64,000 nucleotides of DNA, from contig OZ038434.1 of NCBI GenBank assembly GCA_964036275.1, positions 11,055,060 through 11,119,059 on the forward strand, read 5' to 3'. Below the pieces are notes generated by a model that was given only the letters and a program-made list of their open reading frames with translations, did not search any database and had not been told where the DNA came from. A program made the position numbers and the translations under genes. Origin of the DNA: Litoditis marina (Eukaryota > Nematoda > Chromadorea > Rhabditida > Rhabditidae). Below are positions 11,801 to 22,750 of this stretch, in pieces; within the stretch, counting starts at the first letter, position 1, and every line of letters starts with the position of its first letter.

Positions 11801-14800
11801 GCTCACGAAGGCCTGTATGAGAACTTTACTGAGAAACAAAAGTTAACTAACAACTATAGTTAGCTAGTGGTGAAGTTACAAATATCATGAATGAAACTAT
11901 TTGTGTGAAAATGCACGTTTAGGGCCTTAGTAGTATTACCTAGGAAATTAACTTATGCAAAGTAAAAAAACTAGAATGTTAAATAATACTAAAGGATAAG
12001 ATGATTGGATGAATAATACAATGTAACGCAATGTCACTAATGCGAAAGAGTAGCAGTAGGAATTCAGGAAATAAAGAATTTATATTTACTCACTACTAGT
12101 CCATGACCTGAAGCTCGTAGAGAACTGGGGGGAAAAGAAAGATAATTTAGATAACGGAATGAAGTAAAGCTTCCGGAATCGGGACAAGTATTGCTAATAA
12201 TAAGATGACAGATGGCAAATGCAAATTGAATACCGTAACCAGCAGTTGTTTTCTTTGGCTGTCACTTCGCTCGGTGAGGTTGTAGAACAAATAATTCCGG
12301 ATCCCCACTACGATGGGAATGTTCTGAAATAGGCAACCTAGGAATTAAGCAGCTTTAATTTCATGGCAACAACATATCTTCAAGTTAAACGCTGTGTGCA
12401 TTACATTGTGTCATACTGCGCAACGTAAAGAAACTAGATTACGACGTCGAGATCTAATTTCAACTTTGGTAACATCATTGCCAAACCAATGAGCTAAATG
12501 AACTTGAAAAAGAGCTTCGTTTCGCGCAAAAACTTCGCTATTTCTCAATAAAGTTTCACATAATGTGCAAGGTAAGCGGACAATGGGTTTCTTGTGGACT
12601 AAAAGAATAATATCTTTCTGGTGTGTGTTCTTGCGCATCAACTTGCGTTCTTGCGTATCTTGGTGGTCAATAATACATTTCAAACGAGGATCTTTTACCC
12701 GAAAACCAAAAACAATGAATCAGTCATACCTATATGCATTCGGCGGTCAGACTATCGCTTCCTGGCGTCAGTGGTGCTGCCAACCAGCGTCGACACATCG
12801 TAGTGATTTAGCCCTGGCCGTCAGACAGCACACTGAAAGTTTTAAGAATACAGGAACAAAAGTAAAAAGTCGAATAAAAGACAAAAAGATAAGTATAGGT
12901 TGTTATGTTATGTTATCAACAATTGATTATCATGTCCACAAGAACTAGAGAGAAGTGGCTTTGAAAAGAGGTGAGAATTGGTTCGGTAAGTTTCAGACTC
13001 CAAAAATGACCTAGAAAGCGATGCAGATTACCATAATTTGCATAAATTCCGGTTTTTTATATAAAACCTTGGCGGTTGACCAGACAATCTGTCCCACTTT
13101 TGAAAAGGGAATGGGGAGCTTCATAACTGGTGCTAGGATTACGTGAATCTATGCGATTAACGTGATTGAACAGGAGAACGCCTTCCTCTTGAAGAACAGT
13201 TGAATATTCACACTCTGCTGGTGGGTTCTACGGAATTTTAAGTACGCTGGTACGCTCTTAGACTCACTAAGAATGTTTGAAAGGAGTAGTGATTGCTGCG
13301 TTTCGGAACAAGTGGAAAAATGTAGTCAATTTTAAAAGGGATAACAAAACTTACGGGATTTTGAGTTCGATTATAATCCATTATGAAATGAGAGACAAAC
13401 TAAAAAGTACATGTTGACAATTGATTCCAGTCATACCTTATCTATGGCCAACCATTCGTATCCCAGCGTCCGCCCGTTCAAGCCAGCCCGTCCGCCCGTT
13501 CAGGCCACGAAAGTTATAGTACTGAAAATTTAAAGAGGATGAAACTACAAGAAAAATTTAAAACTTAGAGCAGAAACTAATTTGCATTAGTGTTCCTTTT
13601 ACGGAGCGGTATACTCATACAATTTTCAGTATGCCTTATCCCTATGAAACACAGCAGAAAAATGAGACCACGCGCACGTCTCAAAATTGACAGGCATGTG
13701 CATCATAAAATTGACTACACACATACAACACACGCATATCAGACAAAAAAAATCGTGCTAACATATTTCTAAAGTGAAAGTGACCCAAGCGCACATTTTC
13801 CGTGATAACAACTTGTCTCTATTCTTAAAAATCGTAGTTTCTGAACTTCTTCACGTTTAAAATTTGAAAAATGAGACCACGCGCAATTTGACATGACGCA
13901 AAAAAATTGTCCCTTTGCCTTACAAATTGCTCAAAATAAATAGATTGCTATACTCAAAGGTGACTACGCCAAACTTAGCGAATTCTTTATTTAACCCGGT
14001 ATTCCGTTAACCCTAACCGTTAACCATTAACCGGGTTACCGGGTTAATTCTTTTGCTAACCACATGGTAACCTAAAATTTCCTCCAAAAGACAGTAAAAG
14101 ATGGTTACCACTGGGTTAAAAGGATTACCCGTGTAACCTCGTTAAGGTTACCCCGTAGGGTTAACAAAAGACCCGATTCCTTGTGGAATTGGCCCTAAAA
14201 CTTGACTAGATTGTCGACTAGCACAGCTCATTGAGTACAATATTTGATTTGACACAACAACCCCACGGACGATCGATAAAATTTCTACACTACTTAACAT
14301 CGAAGAGTGAAAAGAAATAAAATAATAAGCAAACATACCTCGAAATGCATTTTCTTTTCTCGAACCGACCGCACTCACAAACAAGCTCACATACATACTT
14401 GTTGTGGGGAAACACAAGAAAGCTCGTGATACCTGAAAAAAACAGTATAGCCATTACTTTTGTACAAAATAGAACAAACAAATATGAAGAATAAACATAG
14501 TTGCATAGAAAAATTGAAGCAAACTTTTTGAAGAAAATTAAATTTAGACCACGACGTCTCATCTAAAATAGTGTGTTCAGTCGAGCAGTGTACAATGTAC
14601 ATTTCGCGCGAAACGTCTGAGACTATTGACAGCGAACTGAAGGCGGAAAGTGGTATTAATTCCACACACTAAATAAACGTATTTTATGAATAAACAAGTC
14701 AGTTGTGAACGTCAAAAATTAAAAGTGTCAGAAATGGAATGAGAATGAATGGAAAAGATAGTTTATAAACACTCAAACATTGAACTAATCGAAAAAAAAT

Positions 14801-17800
14801 ATTGTAGTTTGCTCTGGCCGAGGTCATTTTTTTCCGAACCATCTTCCCGAACCAGAATCGCACTTGCTGAACCGAGTGCTCCGCGGGTAACTAGCACTGC
14901 CGGTTGCTTATCATTCTCGTTTCTGTAGTATGCATCCCGGTTACCTAAGATACCCGGCTCTCATGATTTCCGAGTCCGTTATGAGCCACGGTTATATAGG
15001 GCTGGGTTACCTTGGATTGCCGGTTATTTGAGATTCACAGTCCCTTCAATTTTTCGGCAATATCCCGTTAGGCTTCTTAGGGTTCCGGGGGTGAAATCTA
15101 TATCTAACATGGGTTTTGGTAACCTTTTTTTTCGGTTACCCGGAAGGTAAACCTGAAACGAAAAAATGGTTACCATTCAATTCAACCTGAAACTCGGTTT
15201 GCAGTTTTAGTTTCTATTGTAACTAGTTTCCGGTTACTCCCCGGTTACCTACTCGACCGGCCAATTCACTGAGAACCGTGTCCTTCCCGAACCAAACCGC
15301 GAACCGGTCACTGGAGAACCGAACCGAATCGACCGAACCAGATAGTATACGAGGTAAAATGAGTGGGAATCCACTAATTTTACCTTGTATACGATTTATG
15401 TGTTGAAATCATGATGAATTTCGGTCCGGTTCAAACCTTTCACTGGGGAACCAGTCGGTTTAGAATGTCGGTTCGGTCGGTTCACTCTGTTCGGTTCGGT
15501 TCTCGAGTGACCGGATCGGTTCGGGAAGGACCCGGTTCTCGAGTGAATTCGCCTACTGTACTGCCACCTACTCGAAATGAAAAAGCGGTTAGTTGTGAAG
15601 TTGGTCGGTTCCGGGCCCTTTATGAACCACGATTCTCTAGAGTTCACGGTACCCGAAAGTTCCATGTTCGTTATCATCCACGGTTACCCAAGACTTCCGA
15701 TCTGTCACGATCAAGTGGGTCACTCAGGTATTCCGGTTACCTAGAATTTCCGACTACCCTTTCCCGGTTACCCCTTTACCCGGATTCAGTTATTCAGAAC
15801 CCCGTGTTTCTCCACCTATGTTCAGGCGGTCTGCTGGCAGCCTGCGTGCAGTCTGCCAGCAGAGACGACAAGCTCCTTTTTTTATGAATTGGGGCAGTCT
15901 GCTCGCAGGCTGCCCGTACGCTGCTAACTGCCGGCAGACTTCGCGCAGGCTGCTCGCACGCCGCTAACTGCCGGCAGCCTGCGCGCAGACTGCGCGCAGA
16001 ACATTTTCGCCGCAGACCGCGCTTTGAGTCGTGTGAAGTTGAAAATTTCGAGTTATTCAAGTTTTGGAATTTCGAGTTTTTCGAGTTCGAAATTTTTAGC
16101 GTTTAAAAAAACGATTTTTGAGTTTCGAGTTTGGTCGTTAAGTTTCAGTATTTTATCGAGACAAAAAAATGAGAAATTAGCAACAAATTCTGATTATTTT
16201 CTCATGATTACGTGAGAATTGTAAAAAAGATGAATTTTATGTTTGAAATAGCAGAAAAAATGCTGCGAGTTTTTCGAGTTTTTGAAATTTCGAGTCTTTC
16301 GAGTTCTGAGTCGAACTCGAAACTCGAAATTTCGAGTTAATGCGTGTTTTTCGAAACTCGAGGTTGGCTTTAACAACCCTAGTTTGGTAACAATGCTGAG
16401 CGTGTCCTACAGCCACTATTACACTAATTTTGTCAGAATGTTGCCACCTTGAACAGAGAATCCTTTGTGCTTCGTATGTGCTAAGTTGATGTAAACGGTT
16501 ATTTAAATATGTAACTGTGTCGCACATGGAACTTCAGAATACGCAACAACCCCCAGAGCAGCCAAAACCAATGCCACCACCTCAGTACGAAGTGGAGATA
16601 GAACAGGATCCAAACAATTGTAATTTCAATTCCCAACTTGGCGAGAATAAGGCCAAGATAAATGCTGGAGTATTTAACTTTGACAAGAGGACCAACACAA
16701 GATGTGAGTTGTTTTCTGTTCTAAAATAACAACCAATGAAAAAAACAGAGAGTGTCGTACATGTGTGCGCCTAGAGCTTTACATGATTTGGTTAGGGATT
16801 ACAGTACTAAAAATTTTGAATTTACAATACTAAAAATTCTGAAAAAAAAACAGTTTTTTGAGTTCGATCACTATCAGCCAAATTTGATAATTAAAGCAAG
16901 CTTCCATCTCTTATAATCTAAAATTGGTGAAAACCCTAAAAAATCTCAGACGTGGAAAAAATCTCAAAAATGTTACAAAATCATGAAGAAACATGCAGAA
17001 TTGAGTGTAGCAGTTTTTTTCTCATAATATCGAGCAATAAAGAGATGTACATGAAATTTTTCACTGTGACGAAACCCTACTTGGTTCAATCAATTATCAA
17101 TCCATTTGAATTGTTATAGTCATTGTTTGAGTTGAGAAGGTGATGGAATGTTTTGAAGATGGTTTATTTTTCATTTTTTCATTCACGTTCTCTATGATTA
17201 GCTTTCCTGAGGAAACAAAGCGAGAAAAGCATACAAGTATATTTTTTATTAATTGTTTCAAATTTTCCATAGCTTCCAGAGGTCAAAATTAGAGAGAAAC
17301 GCTATCTTTGAATTAAAGATCGAAAATAAATACGTAGTTGCGCTTTGTGATCATCATTAATCCGGTACCATTCCTTGCAGATTAGAGAGGTAGAGTAGAG
17401 GGTGATGAGTAGATAAGGTGTTTTTTTAAGTGTGATTACATAGGTTTTAAGTGTGATAGCTTGTGGAAACCAAAACAAATTCCGAAAATAATATTCAGAT
17501 ATGACTTCTGATTTCAACTCAACAAATTTGTACTCCTGCTTCTTGTGGGACAACTGTCAGTTCTCGGCAAGAGTTATCAACGAAGATGGCGGTTTTCGTG
17601 ATGGCCTGTTTTCTCCACCCTTGTTAGTTGTATTTTCAGGCAATTCATTCTTCTTTTTGCATTTGGTAAATGAATTGAATAGAGTTCTGATCAATCTTGT
17701 GGCGAAAACTTATTCGCATATACAGAATGTCAATGAAAGTTTTGGTAGGCAACGGCTGAAATAGTCTCGAAAAATCTCACATAATTTATTTATTTAAGTG

Positions 17801-18484
17801 CTATAAACCAATGTGTGGTATGGGACGTCACAACCTACCCTCATCTCACATATTCCTGTAAGTTTGAACATTGAAACTGTTGAAACACATTCACGGAAAC
17901 ATTTTTTCTCATAGTTTTTTCTATATTATTGGAGTGCCCCAATCGACAGTGTGAGAGGTTACCAGGTTACGTATAGAACGAAAACTAGCTAGGACTCTGA
18001 CTCTGTGATGCGCGCGCAAAACAAATTAGCGTAATGCCGAAGTAACGCCGTCAAAGCGCCGAGAGTTGCGCGAGCTGCGCGCTGAAAAGAGGGAATGCCT
18101 CGGAAGTGAAACTCCTTCTCGTCCACAATCACGTCGCATTGAATGTGAATTTCACTCATCGAAGGTGATATTACTTTGAAACCTTATACGAAAATTGAGA
18201 TATCTAGATTCAGAAACTAGGCTAGTGTTGGTAGCGATCACCACCTGAGTTGATAGATGGAATGGAGATGAAAGTTCTATGGAAGTTCTGCAACCACCGC
18301 ACTCACTTTTTCACTACATCGTCGACTCTGCCAAACACTCATTGGGATTAAGAGAACTGGGTTGTGTACAATTTGTGTCTTAGTATTTATTTAGATTCTA
18401 TATTCAGACGGCAAACCAGCCACGCCCTGCAAGGAAGTGGTCACATTCAGAGAAAAAACAATGTGCTTCATGTGGGACGACTAG
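8295..18484 (+). CDS. Astacin-like secreted metallopeptidase homologue with Thr-rich N-terminal region, copy A
   Basis: Exons: 8295-8993, 9449-9627, 10248-10610, 11094-11295, 16538-16703, 17499 to about 17625 (donor uncertain), 17799-17857, 18408-18484. Order of parts: signal peptide (MRLIFIFVCFALLSVGSA); about 200 residues of Thr-rich, mucin-like sequence; an acidic propeptide with one Cys (FDDDEYLKC) and a furin-type site GRKKRD; then an astacin-type domain with RHELMHFIGFSHPEN. The zinc motif HExxHxxGxxH is intact, but the Glu after the third His is Pro. The position of the family Met-turn (S-x-M-H-Y) reads FEFSVVYSN, so the Met and the stabilising Tyr are missing. ELTDWDVYKLNSMYNC matches the family's LS..D..K.N..Y.C end. 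Exons 5-8 encode a C-terminal region with several Cys that I do not recognise, ending TMCFMWDD. It may be a weak or inactive protease. Intron 4 holds a 4.5-kb transposon. Confidence 0.7.
8600..8823 (+). repeat. ACA/CAA trinucleotide tract encoding poly-Thr
   Basis: Nearly uninterrupted ACA units, purest at about 8761-8820, encode Thr runs inside exon 1 of astacin copy A. Copy B (24596-24772) retains only a short version of the same Thr-rich sequence. Potential O-glycosylated stalk; typical of slippage-driven length change. Confidence 0.85.
11534..16035. mobile_element. 4.5-kb TIR element with GC-rich subterminal repeats, non-autonomous
   Basis: CACACGACTCAAAGCGCGG at 11534-11552 is repeated inverted at 16017-16035, a 19-base perfect terminal inverted repeat. 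Just inside each end are very GC-rich stretches (about 11553-11710 and 15823-16016). They are full of GCAG/CTGC units such as CTGCGCGCAG and CTGCCGGCAG, and stand out against the AT-rich flanks. The element sits in intron 4 of astacin copy A and is absent from the same intron of copy B (26296-27769). I found no transposase-like reading frame, and no clear target-site duplication is visible. Interior 11.7-13.9 kb has no recognisable content. Confidence 0.8.
13990..15790. repeat. GGTTACC-rich foldback repeat nested in the TIR element
   Basis: Dense copies of GGTTACC/GGTAACC and CCGGTTAC occur at 13990-14160 and 14930-15260, and again at 15640-15790. Around 15365 a palindrome is visible: GTATACGAGGTAAAAT (from about 15346) versus ATTTTACCTTGTATAC (ending about 15392). 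Outside it, GAACCGAACCGAATCGACCG on the left mirrors CGGTCGGTTC and GTTCGGTTCGGTTC on the right. This suggests a second foldback element inserted in the first. Confidence 0.65.
16036..16375. repeat. TTTCGAGTT-rich degenerate palindromic repeat
   Basis: Many copies of TTTCGAGTT and its complement AACTCGAAA occur right after the transposon end, with a clean self-complementary piece AACTCGAAATTTCGAGTT near 16320-16338. It may be an independent foldback element or a pre-existing intronic repeat that received the transposon. Confidence 0.6.
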
Positions 18485-18843
18485 CTGTTCTCTATGTTCT
18501 TTCTCGAATGAATGTTGCGGAATCGTTCAGTTTTCGCACATTACAAACGCTATTCTTTCAGATGACTCACATACATTTGCATGGTGCAAGTATATTATGA
18601 CATAAAATCTCATTTCATTAACAACTACGAAGAAAACGTCAAACAATCACGTCGAATCAAATTATGAACAGTTAGAAAATCTTAGATGCGTTAGGAAATC
18701 GGACAACGGAACCAAAACACAGTGTTAGAATTAAGACAACAATTCACGACATAAATATATCTGAAAACCCGATTTAGCATTGTGAGAACTAGAAAAAAAC
18801 TGTTATTTAAAAATCATACAAAGTTAATTGTCTACCAGGGAAA
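18485..18843. other. Convergent spacer between astacin A and the receptor relic
   Basis: This is AT-rich noncoding DNA between two facing 3' ends. It is homologous to 29260-29624 in copy B, with scattered substitutions and small indels. No structured element was recognised. Confidence 0.4.
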
Positions 18844-21800
18844 TCAGTTGAATGTCCGATAGAAGCTCCAGTAGCCTAGATTGAAAATAAAGAATACGAG
18901 GGGAAAAATGATTCGACATCGTTCATCTATCCGCTGGGCCACCCGACGACCGCGCAGATTCCGCAATGTTCGCGTCCAGTTCAAAGCTCGTCGCGACACG
19001 TCCAAAGTCTGCAATTATATATTTTTTTAGATTCCCAACAAAAACTTTTTTGAAAAGTGCATGTATTCGTGTGTAGGGAAACATATCGGGGTTCAGAACA
19101 CACTCAATTTATTCGTTAATTCAAAAATGCTCCTTTTCAAAATGTATTAGGAGCAAAAGATATCTGGAGTATCTCCTAGAGACAAAAAAGCGAAGCGGTA
19201 GAAGTAGCAGCAAACTATAAAGAAACCGTTTCAATAGAATCTCAACTAAAAATGTCGCAGTATTCACTAACCAACTCAGAAATACGATTGATGTGAAAAG
19301 TTTGAATTTTTGAGTGCATCTGAAGGGTTTCTTTTCGAGAAACTATTTTACGTCAATCATATTTTAGAGTATGAAAATTCATGTTTGCAAGATTCATCGA
19401 AACAAGACAAAAAACTGTCAAATTCATGTTTGTGAAAGTTTTTAGCATAGCGAAACGGTACAAGATTCATCGAAACAAGACAAAAAACATATGAACTAAC
19501 GTGTAGAACAAGTGTGATCGTCTTCGCAACTCAAAAATAGAGTTGCAAACTTTAAACAATTATAATTCCTAAAGGCTTGACTCAGCAATAGAAAGTGAGA
19601 AGGTGAATGAAATAATGCATGAATCGAACAAGTACATGATGAAAACGTCTATATTTGCACACACGAGTAAGCACACGAAAAGCATGATGCGATCGCTACC
19701 AAAAAACAGGAGAAACTGAAATAAGCAAAAAATAGCAAAGCAAACACTCACTACTTGCCGCATGCTGGCTACCTGTTGTCTAAGCCTCGATAAGTTGGCC
19801 CTAGACTTTTTCCTCTTCAGTCGGTCGGCACCCACGAAATATCTAAATGGTTTTATGGATATAGTATTTCTCATTTGCACTGATATAGTTACCATATAGA
19901 TTGGAGATACATGATACAATTTTTTCAAAGTGTTTCACTTATTGAACATATACACATCATATCCTCCCTGTGGCAACTTTAAATTTCATACGAACCGACA
20001 ACTTCTCATTTAATTGAGCAGAATCTCTGGTATATTGTGAATACTGTCCAGCAGAAAACCTTATTTGCGTTATAAACTATCAATGAAGTTTTGTTTCAGC
20101 TGACGACGAACCTGGTTCCGTTGGCATTGACTTCAGCGCCCAGGCCCCTCAACCGAGGTTCTCCTGCATCTGAGGGCATCATGTGCAGGGCTATATGGTT
20201 GCCGGACTGAGGGTTCATGAGGTCATCGTCGTTCTGGAAACAATATTTTATGGCAATACCAACAAACAAAAATGTTAAGTTGGTAAGTGTCACATTTTTA
20301 TATGTTACAACAGTTTTTTTGTGTTTTCAGCTACCGTTTTGCAAAGTAGGTATGACTTTATTCATAAAAGTCCTCTCGTTTGGGAAAACCTGGGGTTGTT
20401 GTGAAAAATGTTTTGAAGTTTCTCTCAGAGAGACCGGATCGGAAGAGATGTTGATTTTCTTAATCAAGCATGGTTTCGATATTTTTTCACTAGCAACGAC
20501 AGCCACCTAATATTCAACGCATGCTCAATAAAATTGGAAGAAGGACTGGCTATGAAATTTCGGACGCAAGTAAGGACGTTTGTTTTGTTTTTTCGGGATA
20601 AGAAAGTTTTACAAATGGAATGGAATATAAACCCTTTATGTAGAGACCGCAGGCTCCGCCCCTTTTGTGGCAGACTGAAATCACGCAAAACGCGTTTTTA
20701 CCCGCGATGGAGAAGTAACAAAGTTTGATTAGACATTACTCCACCTAGAAAATACATTTTTCGGAAAAATCAAAAAGAGAGAGGTAGGTCAAAACCTCAA
20801 TATTTCAGATATGTACTTCAATTTTATAGTTTCTGTTGTTTTTATGTCTGTGCAAGTGATTAAACTTACACTTGCATATTTAATTAGTTTTTTGCGATAG
20901 CCGGTTTCTAATTATTGTTTATTTCTATAGATTAACCTTTTAGGCGTAGAATAAAAAAAAGAAATCGAAAATCTAAAGACGCAAACATGTTCAATTTTTT
21001 GTCCGCGTTGACCTCACTTTTTCAGGTTGCGCTCGGCCAACAAACCCATGTATAATGAGCTTCTCTGCTCATTCACACTACGTTATGGTTTCAAACTCTT
21101 CATCCAATCTAATTTGATGGGAGGACTGTCGCAGAACTAACAAATACATTTTTATCACTTATTCAACAAACATCTGGTCAACAACCATTGAAAACAGTAT
21201 TTACATTCAGTATTCATACTTCACAGATCTGGACAACGGCAATTGGTGTTTTTTGTCGTAGATGTGTTAGCATTAAGAACTATCTATAATTTGAGGAAAC
21301 CTCTCCGTACCTGTGGCATAAGTGCCGTTGCAATTTCCTGTCTCAATGTTTTTCAGTGTCATATCTGGCATGGTTATATCCGGGTTGCGATCCACTGCCA
21401 GAATTCCCTCTTTGTTTGCCCATAGTAACCGAAGGACCGTTTCCGGATACGCATCTAAAAATAACCACTTCTCTAAATACATCAAACTTTTAGCGCAATT
21501 AGCGCATCTGTCTATTTTTGAGCTACACACTTCATTTCCTGCTGGTGAATAATTTACATTTGCATTGCGTTATTGAGTTAGCCATGTCTTTGCAGATGAA
21601 CTCCAGACTATATCTGGGTGATAAACATGGTATCAATCACGTAGAAACGTGAAACAGCTTCCGATTAATTGCCTACATTGTCTAGGTACAAGTACCTTTC
21701 AACCTGTACACCTTTTGTTGAGTTTCTGTGTTTCACATGCATACACATTTTGCTAAAAAAACTCACATGAAAGAGCCCGGAGTGCACATTCCTGAGAGTC

Positions 21801-22507
21801 CAGAGGATATTTCCATAAATCCATATTACATGAGCTGACCTTAACATTTGCCTTTTTATCCAATTAGTTTGCAATCATTGTATACCATTTGTGACATTCA
21901 CTGACTAATAAGGCCTAGAATCATAGTTCAGTTCAATGATGTTGTATGAAACACTACGTTGAACTTTCACTTTGCTTCCAAAATTGAAAGTATCATGTAG
22001 AAAAATGAAAAGACCCAGAAATTTTGATGTTGGCTGGTTATTGTTCACAACTTTGTGTTGCTAATACACAAACTAATTTAGTGAAGTACCGATACGCTTT
22101 TCTTTCACCTTACTATTGAGGAACACAATCGGAAGAGAACTTGGAGCAAGAATAATCGAAGAAAAAGAGACATCGTGTGAGGATGTTTTTCAGATAGCTG
22201 AACTCACCAGCTATATTCTTGCATCGTACCACACCGTTCCATCTGGGTACACCCAGACCAAGAAATTGTCTTCCGTTATGGACTGCAAGTAAGTAATAAG
22301 AAGATTTTTCAAACAATATAGTTTTTTGATTATCTTGATTTTTATGTACTCATGCGAACTTTGGATAGTATTTTGCCTCACCTGAAAAGATGCTGATCGT
22401 GCATTGGCAAAGTAGACATCCGGTCGCCACATCATCGCAAAAACAGAACGATCTTTCACCAAAATAGGAGCGGTGTGGTTATGGGCCAACCGATGATCTA
22501 ACCACTC
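18844..22507 (-). pseudogene. Anion-type Cys-loop receptor relic, copy A, lacking the 5' exons and M1-M3
   Basis: Seven exons match the complete gene at 29625-36814: 22382-22507 (ligand-domain part with WRPDVYFANARSASFQ), 22208-22282 (ITEDNFLVWVYPDG), 21767-21839 (Cys-loop), 21311-21454, 20112-20233 and 19752-19842 (cytoplasmic loop), and 18844-19008 (M4, ending in TGA). Splice sites of the remaining exons look intact. Missing are the first two exons (signal peptide and beta1), because the duplication began inside intron 2. Also missing are the four exons for M1, M2-M3, loop start and the 21-nt microexon. Homology stops near 20640 and resumes near 21058, where about 1.5 kb of copy B is replaced by about 0.4 kb of unrelated sequence. 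No pore can be made. It is a pseudogene by structure, although exon-level decay is slight. Confidence 0.85.
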
Positions 22508-22750
22508 CTGAAAACAGCCAATGACTAACAGGAAACTCAAATGTTTTTTTTTCTTAAAACATTATTCATAGTGTGAAACATATCGCTGGAAAACAAAGTA
22601 GTTGAATAACTAGAGGTAAATTGGATAGTCACGTGAAGAATACATTCCAAAAGGGGATCGTGTACTTTGTCATTGCACGTTTCGAGTTCTGCTGTGATCT
22701 ATTATGACACATTATAGGAAAGTTGTATAATGAATGAATTTTCTAGTTAC
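22508..22750. other. Tandem duplication junction
   Basis: Receptor-intron sequence, homologous to 34106-34294, gives way at about 22700-22745 to ShK-gene sequence homologous to 6441 onward. About 40 bases in between have no obvious counterpart in the other copy. No element end or long microhomology is apparent at the join. Confidence 0.8.

Larger units (their letters stand above)
6441..22700. repeat. Segmental tandem duplication, copy A
   Basis: This ~16.3-kb unit starts in the last intron of the ShK gene and ends in an intron of the receptor relic. It matches 22745-34294 in the same orientation and order. Identity is very high at about 6441-8360 and 21058-22560, including noncoding bases. 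It is moderate at about 18.6-20.6 kb and low in the astacin introns and exons between. The extra length over copy B comes mainly from a 4.5-kb inserted element (11534-16035). Confidence 0.9.

Noticed and set aside
15411..15887. 158-residue plus-strand frame inside the TIR element
   Set aside because: It runs through GGTTCGGTT-type foldback repeats and has no transposase motif.
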